Shown here: in pieces, positions 1 through 11,900 of the stretch | How the letters are laid out: each line of letters opens with the position of its first letter | Position numbering within the stretch: position 1 is the first letter of the stretch | Assembly: GCA_018806985.1 (NCBI GenBank) | Contig: JADANN010000302.1 | Location: 1,930,001 to 1,994,000 of the forward strand | Length of the DNA stretch: 64,000 nt | Source: Angiostrongylus vasorum | Lineage: Eukaryota; Nematoda; Chromadorea; Rhabditida; Metastrongylidae | Direction of reading: 5' to 3' | Translations under genes and position numbers: made by a program | Notes under the pieces: model-generated | Database searches by the model: none | What the model was told of the DNA's origin: nothing | What the model saw: only the letters and a program-made list of their open reading frames with translations

Positions 1-1478
1 ATACGATGACTTTGGGCGATCGCAGTGACTGGAACAGCTCCGTGGGAGCGAACACAGCTTCTTTTTGATTGACTGCCTACCGAGCGTGAATCGATAGAAT
101 GTTTTGTGCTGAGCTATCGAAAAAGAACCATCGAGAAAAAGGGAAGGTTCTTTGGTCTGTCTGTGGCTTCCATTCACCCTTCGAAGCCGTCTGTTCAAGT
201 TTGATTCAAGCGAAAAGAAGTTTCTGAACGCTTAAGTAGCCAGCTGGTGGAAAATGTCACTGAAATTCAAGGATAAGGAGATGTTTCGGTTGCTGATACA
301 CGTAGTCATGGCTGTAAATGCACATGTAGCGCAGCGACTAGAGGAACCTAGCAGTACACTCGTAGTCGTTGGCTCAATTCTGCTCACCGGATTCACCAAG
401 TATTCCATCCATCCTGGTTTGGCAAATTTGCATCCGTCTTGCACGGAAGGATAGCAGTACCAGAGTGATACAGTGGTAAGCCACGACAAGTATAGGCAAG
501 TTGTACATTCAATCACACTAAAATTCCACGTATGGAGTTCGATGCATGGTACATCCCTCAAGGACTTATTAATGAGGGCAGCTTTATCATTTATCCTCTC
601 ATGGCTGCAAATCTGCTAGAACCCACGCTAACCAATGCAACAAACATTTTTCAGATTATTCCGACAATTGTCGCAAAAAGAATAAACTGTGGACGTAACT
701 TGTATGTGAGAACTGTGAATGGTAAAAAAAATACGGAATGTTCGTGGTTGTAATTGCACATGGACTACATGTGAGAAGGGACATTGGAGAGATCGCGAGT
801 GCTGACGACCACAGAATGCCTAAAAAGTATAGAGAAAATTATAAGAACAAGTAGTGAGAAGCAAATAAAACTGGGAGGCAGTGTTAAAAATAAAGGTGGT
901 GATATCATCTACAACATCAGAGTGTGAGAATAACAGCTCGTATTACATAATGTTTGCAAAGAAATCCGTTGTGAGACCACATTGATGGAGAAGCACTTTG
1001 TAAACGACCAATCCTTTTACTTACTAAAATAATGTCTGTAGTGAGGCTTGTTGAGTTTCCCATCCTATCGTGCCAGTAGAAGGTCGTAATTTGCAAATTT
1101 CAGTGCTCAGCTGCAGCAGTGCCCGAGTACCCTCCGTGTGATTCAAATCCGTGGATGAAGTGGTCCGAAGAGGAAGTTTCCTTGTTTACCTTCAAGCGCA
1201 GAACAGAGCTATTCTCAGCCGATGTTCACAACAACATATCTGTTGAGTAATCTAACGAATGATTCCAAAACGTGTAGCAGCAAAGTTCCATGCAGAAAAA
1301 TAAAACAGTCGACAAGCAAACGAGTCATATATGAATGACTCATCTCGTCGCCAATATTTTATTGGGTTTCACAAGTTTCGTCTTTTATGGCAAATGTCAG
1401 GGAGGTCAAGTGAAATCTTCCTCGCCCCTTCTCGATCAACTCTTTATTGGTTACTATAAAATAAGCATTTCGCTTGGA
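1..1478 (+). repeat. Left arm A of inverted duplication
   Basis: This segment is repeated in reverse complement at 36618-38152 with near identity; only scattered substitutions and a 2-base A-run difference were seen. It starts at or before the window edge. It contains a SINE-2 copy (318-600) and no gene. A diverged third copy of its central part is at 56420-57425. Confidence 0.9.
318..600 (+). mobile_element. tRNA-derived SINE (SINE-2)
   Basis: tRNA-like head with A box TAGCGCAGCGA and a degraded B box (GGCTCAATTCT), followed by the SINE body and a tail rich in TTTATC. Mirrored in the right arm at 37490-37772. Confidence 0.65.
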
Positions 1479-2993
1479 GATTACAGCAGAATGATGCAGA
1501 AACGGGTTGTCGTGCCTTGCAAAAAGCACCGGTGATTCCTACACCCGATCTCAACTCGTGCCTTTTTCTTTTCGTTAAGCACTCCTTAGCAGCTTTTTCG
1601 TAGTAGTAAAACCACAAGGGTTCACCTGTAATATACACTATTCTGCCACTTGCATAATTACGACAAGTACTGAGTAGCCAACAACAAAGGGCACATTCGT
1701 TTCTGTTAAGTCCAGTGTCCAGTAGATGCAGCTCCTCTGTGAGTTCCTAAAGCAGACATTTCATTAGGGATTCTCTATTTCTACTGCCAGGAATGAGTTC
1801 GTGACTGGGTCTATGCATGCCGTGAGTAGCTCTGCAACCTCCGGGAAGCACCTCAGGATCTCATGGAATTACGTGTTAGAAGCTTCTCCAAACTGCCTCC
1901 CATGGAAGTTCTATTCACTTGATTACAGGCTTTTGCTCGAGTTACCTTGTAGGATACAATCCACATCCATATCGACGCCGATTTGTCCGGCTCAACAGCG
2001 ACAGAATCCGTCGTTGGGTCCACTTAGGTCTTAGGACGAGTTTTCTGGTCTTTCTGGTCCGCATTTAAGCTCCTGCCTCCCACCGTAGAGCACAGAATGC
2101 GGCTTCACGAGTAATGGACCCTCTTAGCCGAAAAGAATCCATGGATTTCAGATAACAAGCACAGGGAAAACGAAAAAATCCGCGCAATTGCGCCGCTATG
2201 AGCCTGAACGTTTGGATCTACACTACTGTCGATCTACAATCCATCACCTTCTATCCCTTACATTTGTATTCAACTCATTTCAGCCACCTTGTGAGGCTTT
2301 ACGGTTGATAGAGGGTTGTGCGATACAATGTCATCAGCTAGTCATTGCAACCTACATCTTCAATAAGACGTAAAAAATACAAACAGATCATAAAGGTGGA
2401 AAATACAGAGGAGAAAGCCTACCAATATACGTCTTCGAATGCCATCTATAGCTTTCGTTTAGCTCCTGGAGATCTTTTACAGATTGCAGTTTTAACATTT
2501 TTTTATTATGGCTGTAGCGAGGTAGAGCAAGGCACACCATACCTCTGGTCAAATGTTCAATCAAAAGGAAATGTCAATAATGGGCGCGGGAATGTCGGGT
2601 ATCCACTTCAGTTGGCGCTCTCGTAGCCTTGTTAGTTGGCTTCATCATCGGACATCAGGAACCGTACTCTTTCCGAACGGACACCTGTATGCTTTACTCA
2701 GCGACTCAATAATGCTGTAAAACAAACCTATAACTAGATCTTCTTATCCTTAATTAGTTACTTGGCTGTTCTCGTCGTTTCTCTTCCTCATTGTTTGCAA
2801 TCCATCCAGTTGATGTCTCATCTCAGCCGATATCTCGTGCCGATTGGTGTATTGGTGTGTCAGGGTTGTATTCATATAAATCATCTCTATGATTCTGTGC
2901 TATTTGCGATGTCCTACAGCTCAGAAAATGAAGCGACGTTCATCGTCGTGGTTAGTGACCAGTTACTGAGTTCAAATCTTGTAAATTGAGTTG
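1479..2993. other. No gene seen upstream of disl-2
   Basis: Only short unsupported frames. Likely contains the disl-2 promoter; no regulatory motif recognised. Confidence 0.5.
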
Positions 2994-2999
2994 TTTTAG
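2994..2999 (+). promoter_or_regulatory. Candidate trans-splice acceptor at disl-2 start
   Basis: A T-rich TTTTAG lies immediately before the ATG at 3000, with no convincing coding exon upstream. In nematodes this arrangement is typical of spliced-leader addition directly at the start codon. An untranslated upstream exon joined by ordinary splicing is the alternative. Confidence 0.4.
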
Positions 3000-5900
3000 A
3001 TGATTGAAGTGAGAGCGGCTGAACAAAGTTCGTTTAACACATCGTCACGCTTGTCGACTCGAAAAAAGCGAAGATGCAGAAGACTGGAAAAATCCAAGGA
3101 GTCGAAATCGTTGTCGACATGTGCTGCCACAACAGATGACTCCAGTGAAGTGGTAACAACAAGTAGCAATAAGGTCTGTTTTTAGTACATTCATTACCAC
3201 AATTCCTCCCAACGTTGTACCGTCTCATAGTGGCTGCGAGGTGTTCCTGGGTGTCGAGCTGCGACGTACAGCAGGGGGGTTTCATCCCCTACTGCAGGGT
3301 CTCCGAAGCTGAGAACGAGTCCGGCGGTTCCACCAGGAAGCCCAGCTAAGAGTAAACCGTTACCAGGATCCATCACCGTCCTGGTATTAAACTAGCCGCG
3401 TAGTGGCAAATCTCCTTCTGATTCACAAGGACGACGACCTGGGGCAGACCTTGGCCATGCTGTCCTCGGGACTCCAGGGAGTTATAATAGCTAAACCATC
3501 AAAAATAAAAAAAATTGGAAATTATGATGGGGCACGCACAACCAGTGAAGACGGTCCATCCCAGTATCCAAATAAGCATCTTCATCCTTCCGCAACTACA
3601 TCATTGCATCAGTGCTTGTTATGTTGGTTTTAAAGGAAATAGAAGGGCTTGGCTATGGATCTAAAAATCAGTGTGAATTGTGGATCTATTCATCATTGTT
3701 GTTGTCGCTAACTAGCTTTAACACTACTTCCACCTCACCATTGCAGGGACATCTGTGAAATGTGCCGGTATCCTTCTCAAATCATGAATATTTTAGGAAA
3801 ATTGCGGTTCTCAGAAGAGACGGAGGCATTCTAAAAAGAGCAAAGATAGACTTAAAGAAATAAGCAAAAATATTCAGAACAGATCGGTGTCATCAGTCCA
3901 GTCTGATCCGTCTAGGAGTGGTTCGGCGTTACTGGATGAATTGCAAAAAAGGGTAAAAATCACTATGTTGTTTCTTGCTCCACCAACCTCTTTCTCATTG
4001 AGTTAGCTTGTTTTGCTAAATCTCATCTGGGCCGTAACTATTAACTTAAGGTTCGCACTGGCAAAGTGCCTGTCAATGAGGTGATGGGTGCGGGATATGG
4101 TCATTTATCAAGTCTACCAAAATCGCAGTCAAGCACTTCAGTTGGTCAAACGATTTTGCATCGACTGATTGGAAACAATGTCGAGCCAGAGGCAATATTT
4201 AGCGCCGCTTTGCGTCAGATGCCTCAGGTCCCAGGCTTTCCGTCCGTTAGTGAGTTTGCATTTTTTTAAAAAGTAGAGGATTAACATCTCTGACCACAGA
4301 GGAATCTTCTTTGCGCTTCCAGTCATGCTAATTGTGCTTAAGTGATTTATGTGTTTGCATGGCATTCCAAACACATGGAATCTAAGTAGCAGTCGCATGA
4401 CTGGGACTGGTGTGAATTTGCAGTCATTATCTTGACTCAGGTCCGAATTCGATGACATTTCGTCCAGAATTGTTCAAGACGGCAATGGACGCGCACACAT
4501 CGTCTTCAACATACTGCGGCACCAATATATTTGGTCCATTAGGTTGGTCAACCTTCATCTGATTCAGCCAAATGGTGACACCACAGATCTACAAGAAAGC
4601 TTCTACGACATGTTCGAATAGGGTTTCTTTCTTTGTGTCGACTTTTGAGTAGCATTTCATGGTCAGTTTCAAGGTCTGATCAGAAGTCCTTTATTTCCCG
4701 ATTTTTGGGATTATGTTGTGCAGTAGTTACTGCTGTTCTGTTATAAAGGTGGTCGCAGATTACTGTTCGCGCTATGGACTATCAAAACATCCTATATAGT
4801 ACCAAATTCACCGGAGAGGGTATGAAATACTGACTTGGTATCACTGGGCACCCTGGAGTATACATCCCATTCTACGATCCTGAAGGGATTCGAGTGCACG
4901 GGATATCGCTGAGGGATAAATCAACCTTAAGTACGTCATTTTTCTATTCTTTATCCTTTTGTTAATTCACGCTTCTGAAAGCACAAAGCAGATTTTGCTA
5001 TGTGTTGTTTCGCAAAAGAAGCTTATACGAATTCCCTGGTTTCTTAGACGGTGACCGTGGATTTGAGAAATTATTAAGGTGATGGCAGAGATCCAACCAG
5101 CTAAGTAACCACTAACCAGGGTAGAACCAGCTGAGAAACAGGCGAAACCAAGGACCCGCATGGTGTGGTGGTGAACACGTTACTCCCCGGAAACGACAAT
5201 AGCGCGTTCGTTCCCCACCGCATCCACATGCGGTCCGGAGTTTTGCAAATATCTCAGCACCATTAAAGTTATTTTAAGGTGATATTTCCTCCCAATGGTT
5301 TACCGTCTCATCGTGGGAGGTAGGTGTTCCTGGGTGTCGGACTGCGATGTACAGCATGGAGGTGGGTGGAGGAGGAGCAGAAGTTATGATGCTGTCCTCA
5401 TAACCAGAGAATTCGGGCCATCCAAGAATTTAAGTAAGCATTAAGGTGATAAAGAAGCTAAGTTCTCAATTATTGCACTATTGTGACTACAGTACGCCTT
5501 TACTATACAAGTTAGTCCACCTTTGCCAATAGGCGCAGACTAAGATAGATGCGGGTTCGCTCTCTTCAGCATTAAATGTTGTATCCAGAGGGTTGTAATA
5601 TTTCGTTAATTCTGTCATTTTTTAGTTGTTCATATAAACCGCCTGCATAAGATATCTGGATTCGAACACCTTTTCATTTGATTCGTTGTCTCGCGTCCGC
5701 CAATCACATGAATGTCGGTTTCGTATTTCTTCACAGGTGATTTTTTAGGTGATGGTTTCCATTACCGTGACAATCGTCTATGTAGTAGAGGTGTACCGTT
5801 GTCACCAGATTTTCTGTTGCCGTGGGTGAACTTATCGCCGATGTTCCCTTTGAATCGCACTGTTTCGACATCAGTGCATAGAATAACGCCATCCTCGCCA

Positions 5901-8900
5901 CCGCCACGTTCGCACCACTCTGCTTCTTCCAACCGATATGGTTACGCTGCTCTCTACAAGGATCCTGTTCAAGGTGGAGATATGCATGCGATCACCGTTC
6001 CTTCACGACGAACGGCTTCCACTACTTCGCTAAGTTGTAGAGCAACAAACAGCTATTTGCCACTAAGACCAAGCACGAGTTTGTCAATGTATCAAAGTTC
6101 AAGCCAGTCGACTGGTCTGTCGAGTAATCAAAAAACACGCAAACCCTACTTCATGCCTTATATGAGCTTGGACACAGTAGCCAGAGGTTTAGCTGCAGGT
6201 GATCTCCTGAAGGTGACTAAAGTGTTTTCTAAGAATTTAGCGCTGTATCTGAACTACCTCACTCCCTTTTATTTCATTCATGCGAAGCAAGGCACATGGA
6301 CACGTATTTCTTCATTTTCCAGCTCATTTTCAGGTGTATTAGTTACTAAGACATAGAGTTTGTGCAGTTAGCTTATGATAACTTAGTGGTTAGATTTCCT
6401 ATTGCGAAATAATTTAAGCTGTGTCTGTAAAGAGATTAAGGGAACACTTTGAGGGGTGCGTGTAGCACAATTGTCGGAGGCGCTCTGAAATGCACATGGG
6501 ATAGATTCCGGCGTCCACGGCCCACCAAGCCTTCCTTCCTTCCAGCTTCGACAAATTGGTACCAGACTCGTCTGGGAGGGTAGCAGCGCCGGCTCGATAC
6601 ATCGGCAGGCCGCCTTGAGTCAGTGTAAAGGCTAGATATGCATTCAATCACCTCGAAACGACGGTTAATGAAGTCGAATGCATGGCACATCCCTGAGGGA
6701 TTGATCAACGCCGATAGCTTTATCCTTTTAGTTTTTAAGGGATCACTTTATGTCAATCAGCGCAACTATGAAGAATCGTACGTTGACAGCCCAGACGGTG
6801 ATGATCAACTGGATCTACTGATTCTCGGTGTTCATGATCGAAATCGAGCGTTGCATGGCGATGTCGTTGTTGTACGCATTAAAGACCGTATGAACTGGGT
6901 GATTCGTGAGAACCTCTACCAAGCATGGCGAGCAGGTCATTTGAACGTATCACGTGAAGATAATGGCCAACCAATCACTATTCCACCTGTAGCTGCTCCG
7001 AAGTGTGATGACCTGGTTGAGGTAATTGCCTGTTGCATCCAAATATGACCACAGTATAGTGTCTGTCTTGTGTTATTTGTTCCTTTTAGATATCGATTGG
7101 AGGTTTGACTGATTCACTCATTAGGAGGGCAAGTTTGAATCAAACGGTTCCTCCAAGTAAAGATAGAAAGTACGGCCGACAAGCAATGGTGATTATTGGA
7201 GCCCAGGTAGTATATTAGTGCGCTTCAAACATTTTCGCTAAAGAGACTAGTGGTTAGTGTCTTCTATTGATGTGATTTTTTAGTCAATATTTTAAAATTG
7301 AATCTGTAAAATGTCGGAGGATTCCTAACTGTTTCAAACAATATCATGACTCGAATTTATGTGATTAAACATCTAGGTTTATTAGTTTCTATAACCTGTT
7401 CGTTTTTCGATAAATATCTCAACAGTACTGCAGAAAAATGTATAGGTTCACTCTGTTTAGCTCGAGATCGCTCGTCGAGAGTGCATGTCGCTCCAAGGGT
7501 CAGCTTTGCCTATGCCTCATCCTAGCCTTCCTTCTCTAGATGTACAGGTGTGTTCTGTGATGTAGAATACAATCCAATAGAATTCGCTACAGAAAAACTG
7601 AAGAAATATGCCCTTATCGTTGTAGAGGACCGTCGATTCACTATCGATAGGGCGTATGGGTGACTTGACAACGTTGACGAACACACAAATAGCAAGAAAA
7701 ATTGCCGGTATACCTAAACGTGGCCAAATCTCTGCAAGTGGGAAGCGATCTGTTTACAGAACTCTCTCCGACATGGCCGATGAGGACTGGGGAGTGCCAG
7801 ACGTTTGCCTTCAGAAAACTGCTGAGGTTTCATTTTATAAGCATCAAACAATTGTGATTGCGCTTTGTTGACTTTGGAAGGGAAACTGCTTCTGCAGAAG
7901 AAAGTTACAATAGATTCTGCTTAAATCCAATTACATTTCAGAGTGTTTTACTTGTGCTTAATGTTTTGCAACCAGAATAGCGGTGGGCTCAAATTAGTGA
8001 TCCAAATCCGTTTCTCCTGCATGGGTTGGTAGTGGAAGTCATTCCAGTAGTGACGAAATCGTGATGTATTCTATTTCCTTGATAGGGTTATTTCACCATT
8101 TTTCACGGTTACCATTTTAAGTGAGCTAGTAGCCAGAAGTTATACACCAAAAATGAAATAACCAGCTTCGAAAAAGCAGCAGAGATTTTTTCTTTGTAGG
8201 TCGAAGTGATTTTTGTTTCCTCCAGGTGATGTATATCATGGAAATGAAGAACTGTCGAGCAGCGATGGGACAATTGAAAATGATGACGGATGGTAATCGT
8301 AACTGGGCACTGTTTTCACCAACTGATTCTCGTATGCCACGTATGTTGATTCCTGCAGAACAGTTACCATCTGGATTCTTTGAAAAGCCACAGGTAGTAT
8401 TCTGTTGGTGTAGTTTTCGCCAATTCATTTAAGACACTAAGAAAATGTTGGAATGAAGCTTGTTTATTTTATACGGAACCTATCAAGAATTGAAGAGCAC
8501 AAAATGTAGGAAGGATTTCAAGCTAATCGCCAGAATTAAGGACTTCGCGAAATTTATATTTGTCGCTAGAATGGTTGAATGGCAAGCAACGGCCCAATTC
8601 GCTAGAGGAAAATTGGAACGTACTCTGGGAGTAGCAGGTGATATAGAGGTAGGCCCTCGAATTTATATTTATATTTTTGAAGCCGACAGTCATTTATCCT
8701 CGGAATTGATAACCAGTACCTTCCTGGGTTATTAAGCTAACACGAATTTGATAGAAAGAGTTATTCGGCTAACATTTCCACGTCTTCGTCTTACTCAGAG
8801 CTGATGATCAGGATATATGGCCCACAGCCAAAGACGATCGGTTTTGATTAAGACGAGGACATCGAAACTCGAGACATTAGGCGAATAAGCCTTTCTATCT

Positions 8901-11900
8901 GACCACGAACTGGGTCTTTATTGACCGTGTTAGCACTTTACATTTACAGTCATACTAAACTCCTCCCAACAGTTTAACCCATCATCGTGGCTGGTAGGTG
9001 TTTCTGGGTGTAGGATTGCGATGTGCAGCGGGGGTTTCGTCCCCCGCAGGGCCTCCCTAACTGAGATGGAGCCCGGCGTTTCCATCAGGAAGCCCAGCCA
9101 AGCGGATACCAGAAACCACCACCGTCCTGGTATCAAAGTTACATGGTGGTAAATCTCCCTCTAATCCACAAGGACGGGAAATGCCTGTGGTGGTGGCGAC
9201 TTGGTTCAGTCTTTGGACATAATGATCTCGGGAACGCAGAGAACCATAATGGCTAAGCCAGCAAAACTCCGAAAAAGTAGAAATTATGGTGGGGACCGCA
9301 TAAACAGTGAAGATAGGCCATTAATGTAGTATCCAAGTATCTTACTAAACTATCCATAGTTCGCAAAATGCAGTTAAAGATTTCACTTGTTCTTTTTGAT
9401 CTGTTTCTGTTTTTGTATTTGTTGTTTTTTAAACTAGTAAGCCATTCTAAGATGTGACTGTTATTGAGCGTGAAAACAAGTACAGACTTAAACAGACTAG
9501 TTGTATGAAGAGATGAAGAGTGTACGTTACTTTCTGTATTATATCTGTTATAATTTCAAGAATTCATTCCGTTTAGTCTGAAACTGAAGGTCTCTTGTTC
9601 GCGAACAATATCGACACACGCGAATTTTCTGTTCCTGTCATGAATTGTCTACCTATAATTGAGTCTAAGCAGTGGGCAATAGATGAGGTAAGGTCATGGG
9701 ATCTCTCTAAGCATTTTGTTCTAGCGGAAGGCTTTTTTTCGAGTTTCCAGTGCGAAAGTTCCTAGACTGGATCTTCGTAAATAAGAGACGTTTTTTGTAA
9801 CTGCTCAATGTTTAGAAGGAGTTCAAGTATCGCCGCGATTTACGTCATACCGTCACGTTCACCATTAGTGCTAAGAATGCTCACGAATTAGAAGACGCAT
9901 TGTCTATCGATGAAATAGACAGTTGCGACGGTAAAGGAACCCCTGGATTTGAAGTGAGTCACTCGTTTGTAACACAATCAAGATTATTTCACCTCTGAAC
10001 GTGATAGATGAGTCATCTTGGTGAAATTCCGTTCCCAAGAAATGATCTCGTCCCCACTGTGTATTTTTACGTGGTTTTTAGACTCATGCTTCACAATTTT
10101 CTTGGTTTTAAACATGTCAATTTTGTCCTTCATGTGTTTTTGTACCATTTAAGCCACGGTGTTTTGGCATTTGGTGACTGGTTCGGCAACGTATGCATGT
10201 TCCGCTACACTTTTTTTGTTGTATTACCACAACCCATGTATACTATAACCATGATGTACCGTGGAAATTGAAAAAAGGGAAATATCAGGCACTGGTAAAA
10301 TACTGGATTTTACAGTTTTGAATTATGTCGGCAGAAAATGAATTGAACGATGTTCTCGTTCGAATGGGTTTACGAACGAACATGAGGAAGCTGAAGACAC
10401 TGTGCGTAGTGAGACTTCTTTGCTCTTTCCATCAGACGACCTGAAAATGGTGAAGCAGAGGATGAGGCCTAAGGTGGTGGTGATAAGGTTGATAAATTCA
10501 GTGGGGACTAGTCAGTCAAACAAGTGGGTTAACCGGAATTTTAATGTGAAGAAGTGCGACTAAATGTTTGGTAATGAGCCTCCCTCACTTTTTTATGAAT
10601 AGAGGAAGGAGTCTGTACAGTACTACTTGTTTATATACCGTTGTCTGACTGGCTAATATTGCTTCAGGGGGAAGCCTATCTAAGTGTGCCTGCATAGTTA
10701 CCGGGTTATGACGACGGTATGCGTAATGCAACCATTCTCATCTTATCGTGACCGCAAACTACGAAATGGTGTAACCTGCAAAAAGCTGTTCCTAGTGAAA
10801 GCTACCGATCTTTAAGGAGATGTCATGAACTGTTGTGATGACTTCAGAACATGTTCCGCAATCATTTGACATTTCAGTAAGGTGAGAAGACGACAGGTTC
10901 TCAGGTTGCACCTAATCCCATAGGTTAACCGGAGACCTGCCTTTTTGAGGCTGAGAGACAACGAAATCAGTAAAAGAAATCTTGGGACCTCACGTATGAT
11001 GAAGACCCATCATTTGAGTGTCTGTCTCAACTTCTTATTTCGTACACGCCAAAAATGCCAGAGCTAGTTGTGGTCAATACGTACTACTTACTTGAATGCT
11101 TGGACGACCCGTACTTGATGGTTGTACGGATCCCGGCAAATTATCCATATTTCGAAGTTTTGCTGGTCTGGCCATTGTGTTTTGCTGGATTCTGGACCAA
11201 GGTCATCACTACAGGCAGTCGCAGCCCTTGTGAATCGGAGGGGGATTTGCCACCATGAGACTAGTTTTATACGAGGACGGTGGTGGATCCTGGTATGGTT
11301 TTACTCTTAGCTGCGCTTTCTGATTGAAACGCTGAACTCCTTATCTTGGGTGATCTTGCCAGAGGAATGAATCCCCCTGCTGTACATCGCAGCCCGACAC
11401 ACATGAACACCTCCCAGCCACGATGAGGTGGTAAACCGTTGGGAGGTTGCGCTCAATATAGGAAATAATTGTGTTTAAATTGTTTTCGTAGCAGAAAGAG
11501 TTCAAACTGTAGAGCTTGCGGTTTACGAGTACTAAAATGTATATGGGAGATGTAAATGACATTTTTTTCAACGCTTATGCTTCTTATAATTCATTTACAT
11601 CGATCCTGCATTCACAGATACACATGTCTGTTTAGTGCTTTGGCGTAGTTATCCCCTAGGTTCCCTAGCGAAACAAAAATCCTTGCAGCTCTTAGTGAGA
11701 CGGACAAACTTGTTCCAGAAGTAACAAAGACATGTACTTGTCATAATGTTGTAAACACAAATTACGAAAAGAGAATCATGCTTCCAGATCGGAGTTCACG
11801 TGGCTGATGTGTCTCATTTTGTTTTCGAAAATACCGAACTGGATACATGGGCAGCAAATAGAGCTTGTACCGTCAATCTTGTTCACAAGGTGAACTGCTT

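Noticed and set aside
254..454. Open frames in both arms of the inverted duplication (254-454, 532-753 and mirror images) as genes
   Set aside because: They overlap the tRNA-derived SINE and its body and have no family; conservation between the arms reflects duplication.
5712..5736. ATG at 5712 as the disl-2 start
   Set aside because: The TTCACAG acceptor at 5736 joins in phase to the 4249 donor, giving a continuous coding sequence upstream.
8460..8735. A continuous 91-codon frame around disl-2 exon 9 as a separate gene
   Set aside because: Only 8541-8648 matches the DIS3L2 family; the rest is intron read through past a good GTAGGC donor.
11055..11310. Overlapping frames at 11055-11310 and 40599-40842 as coding exons
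   Set aside because: They lie wholly inside RepB and recur at every RepB copy.
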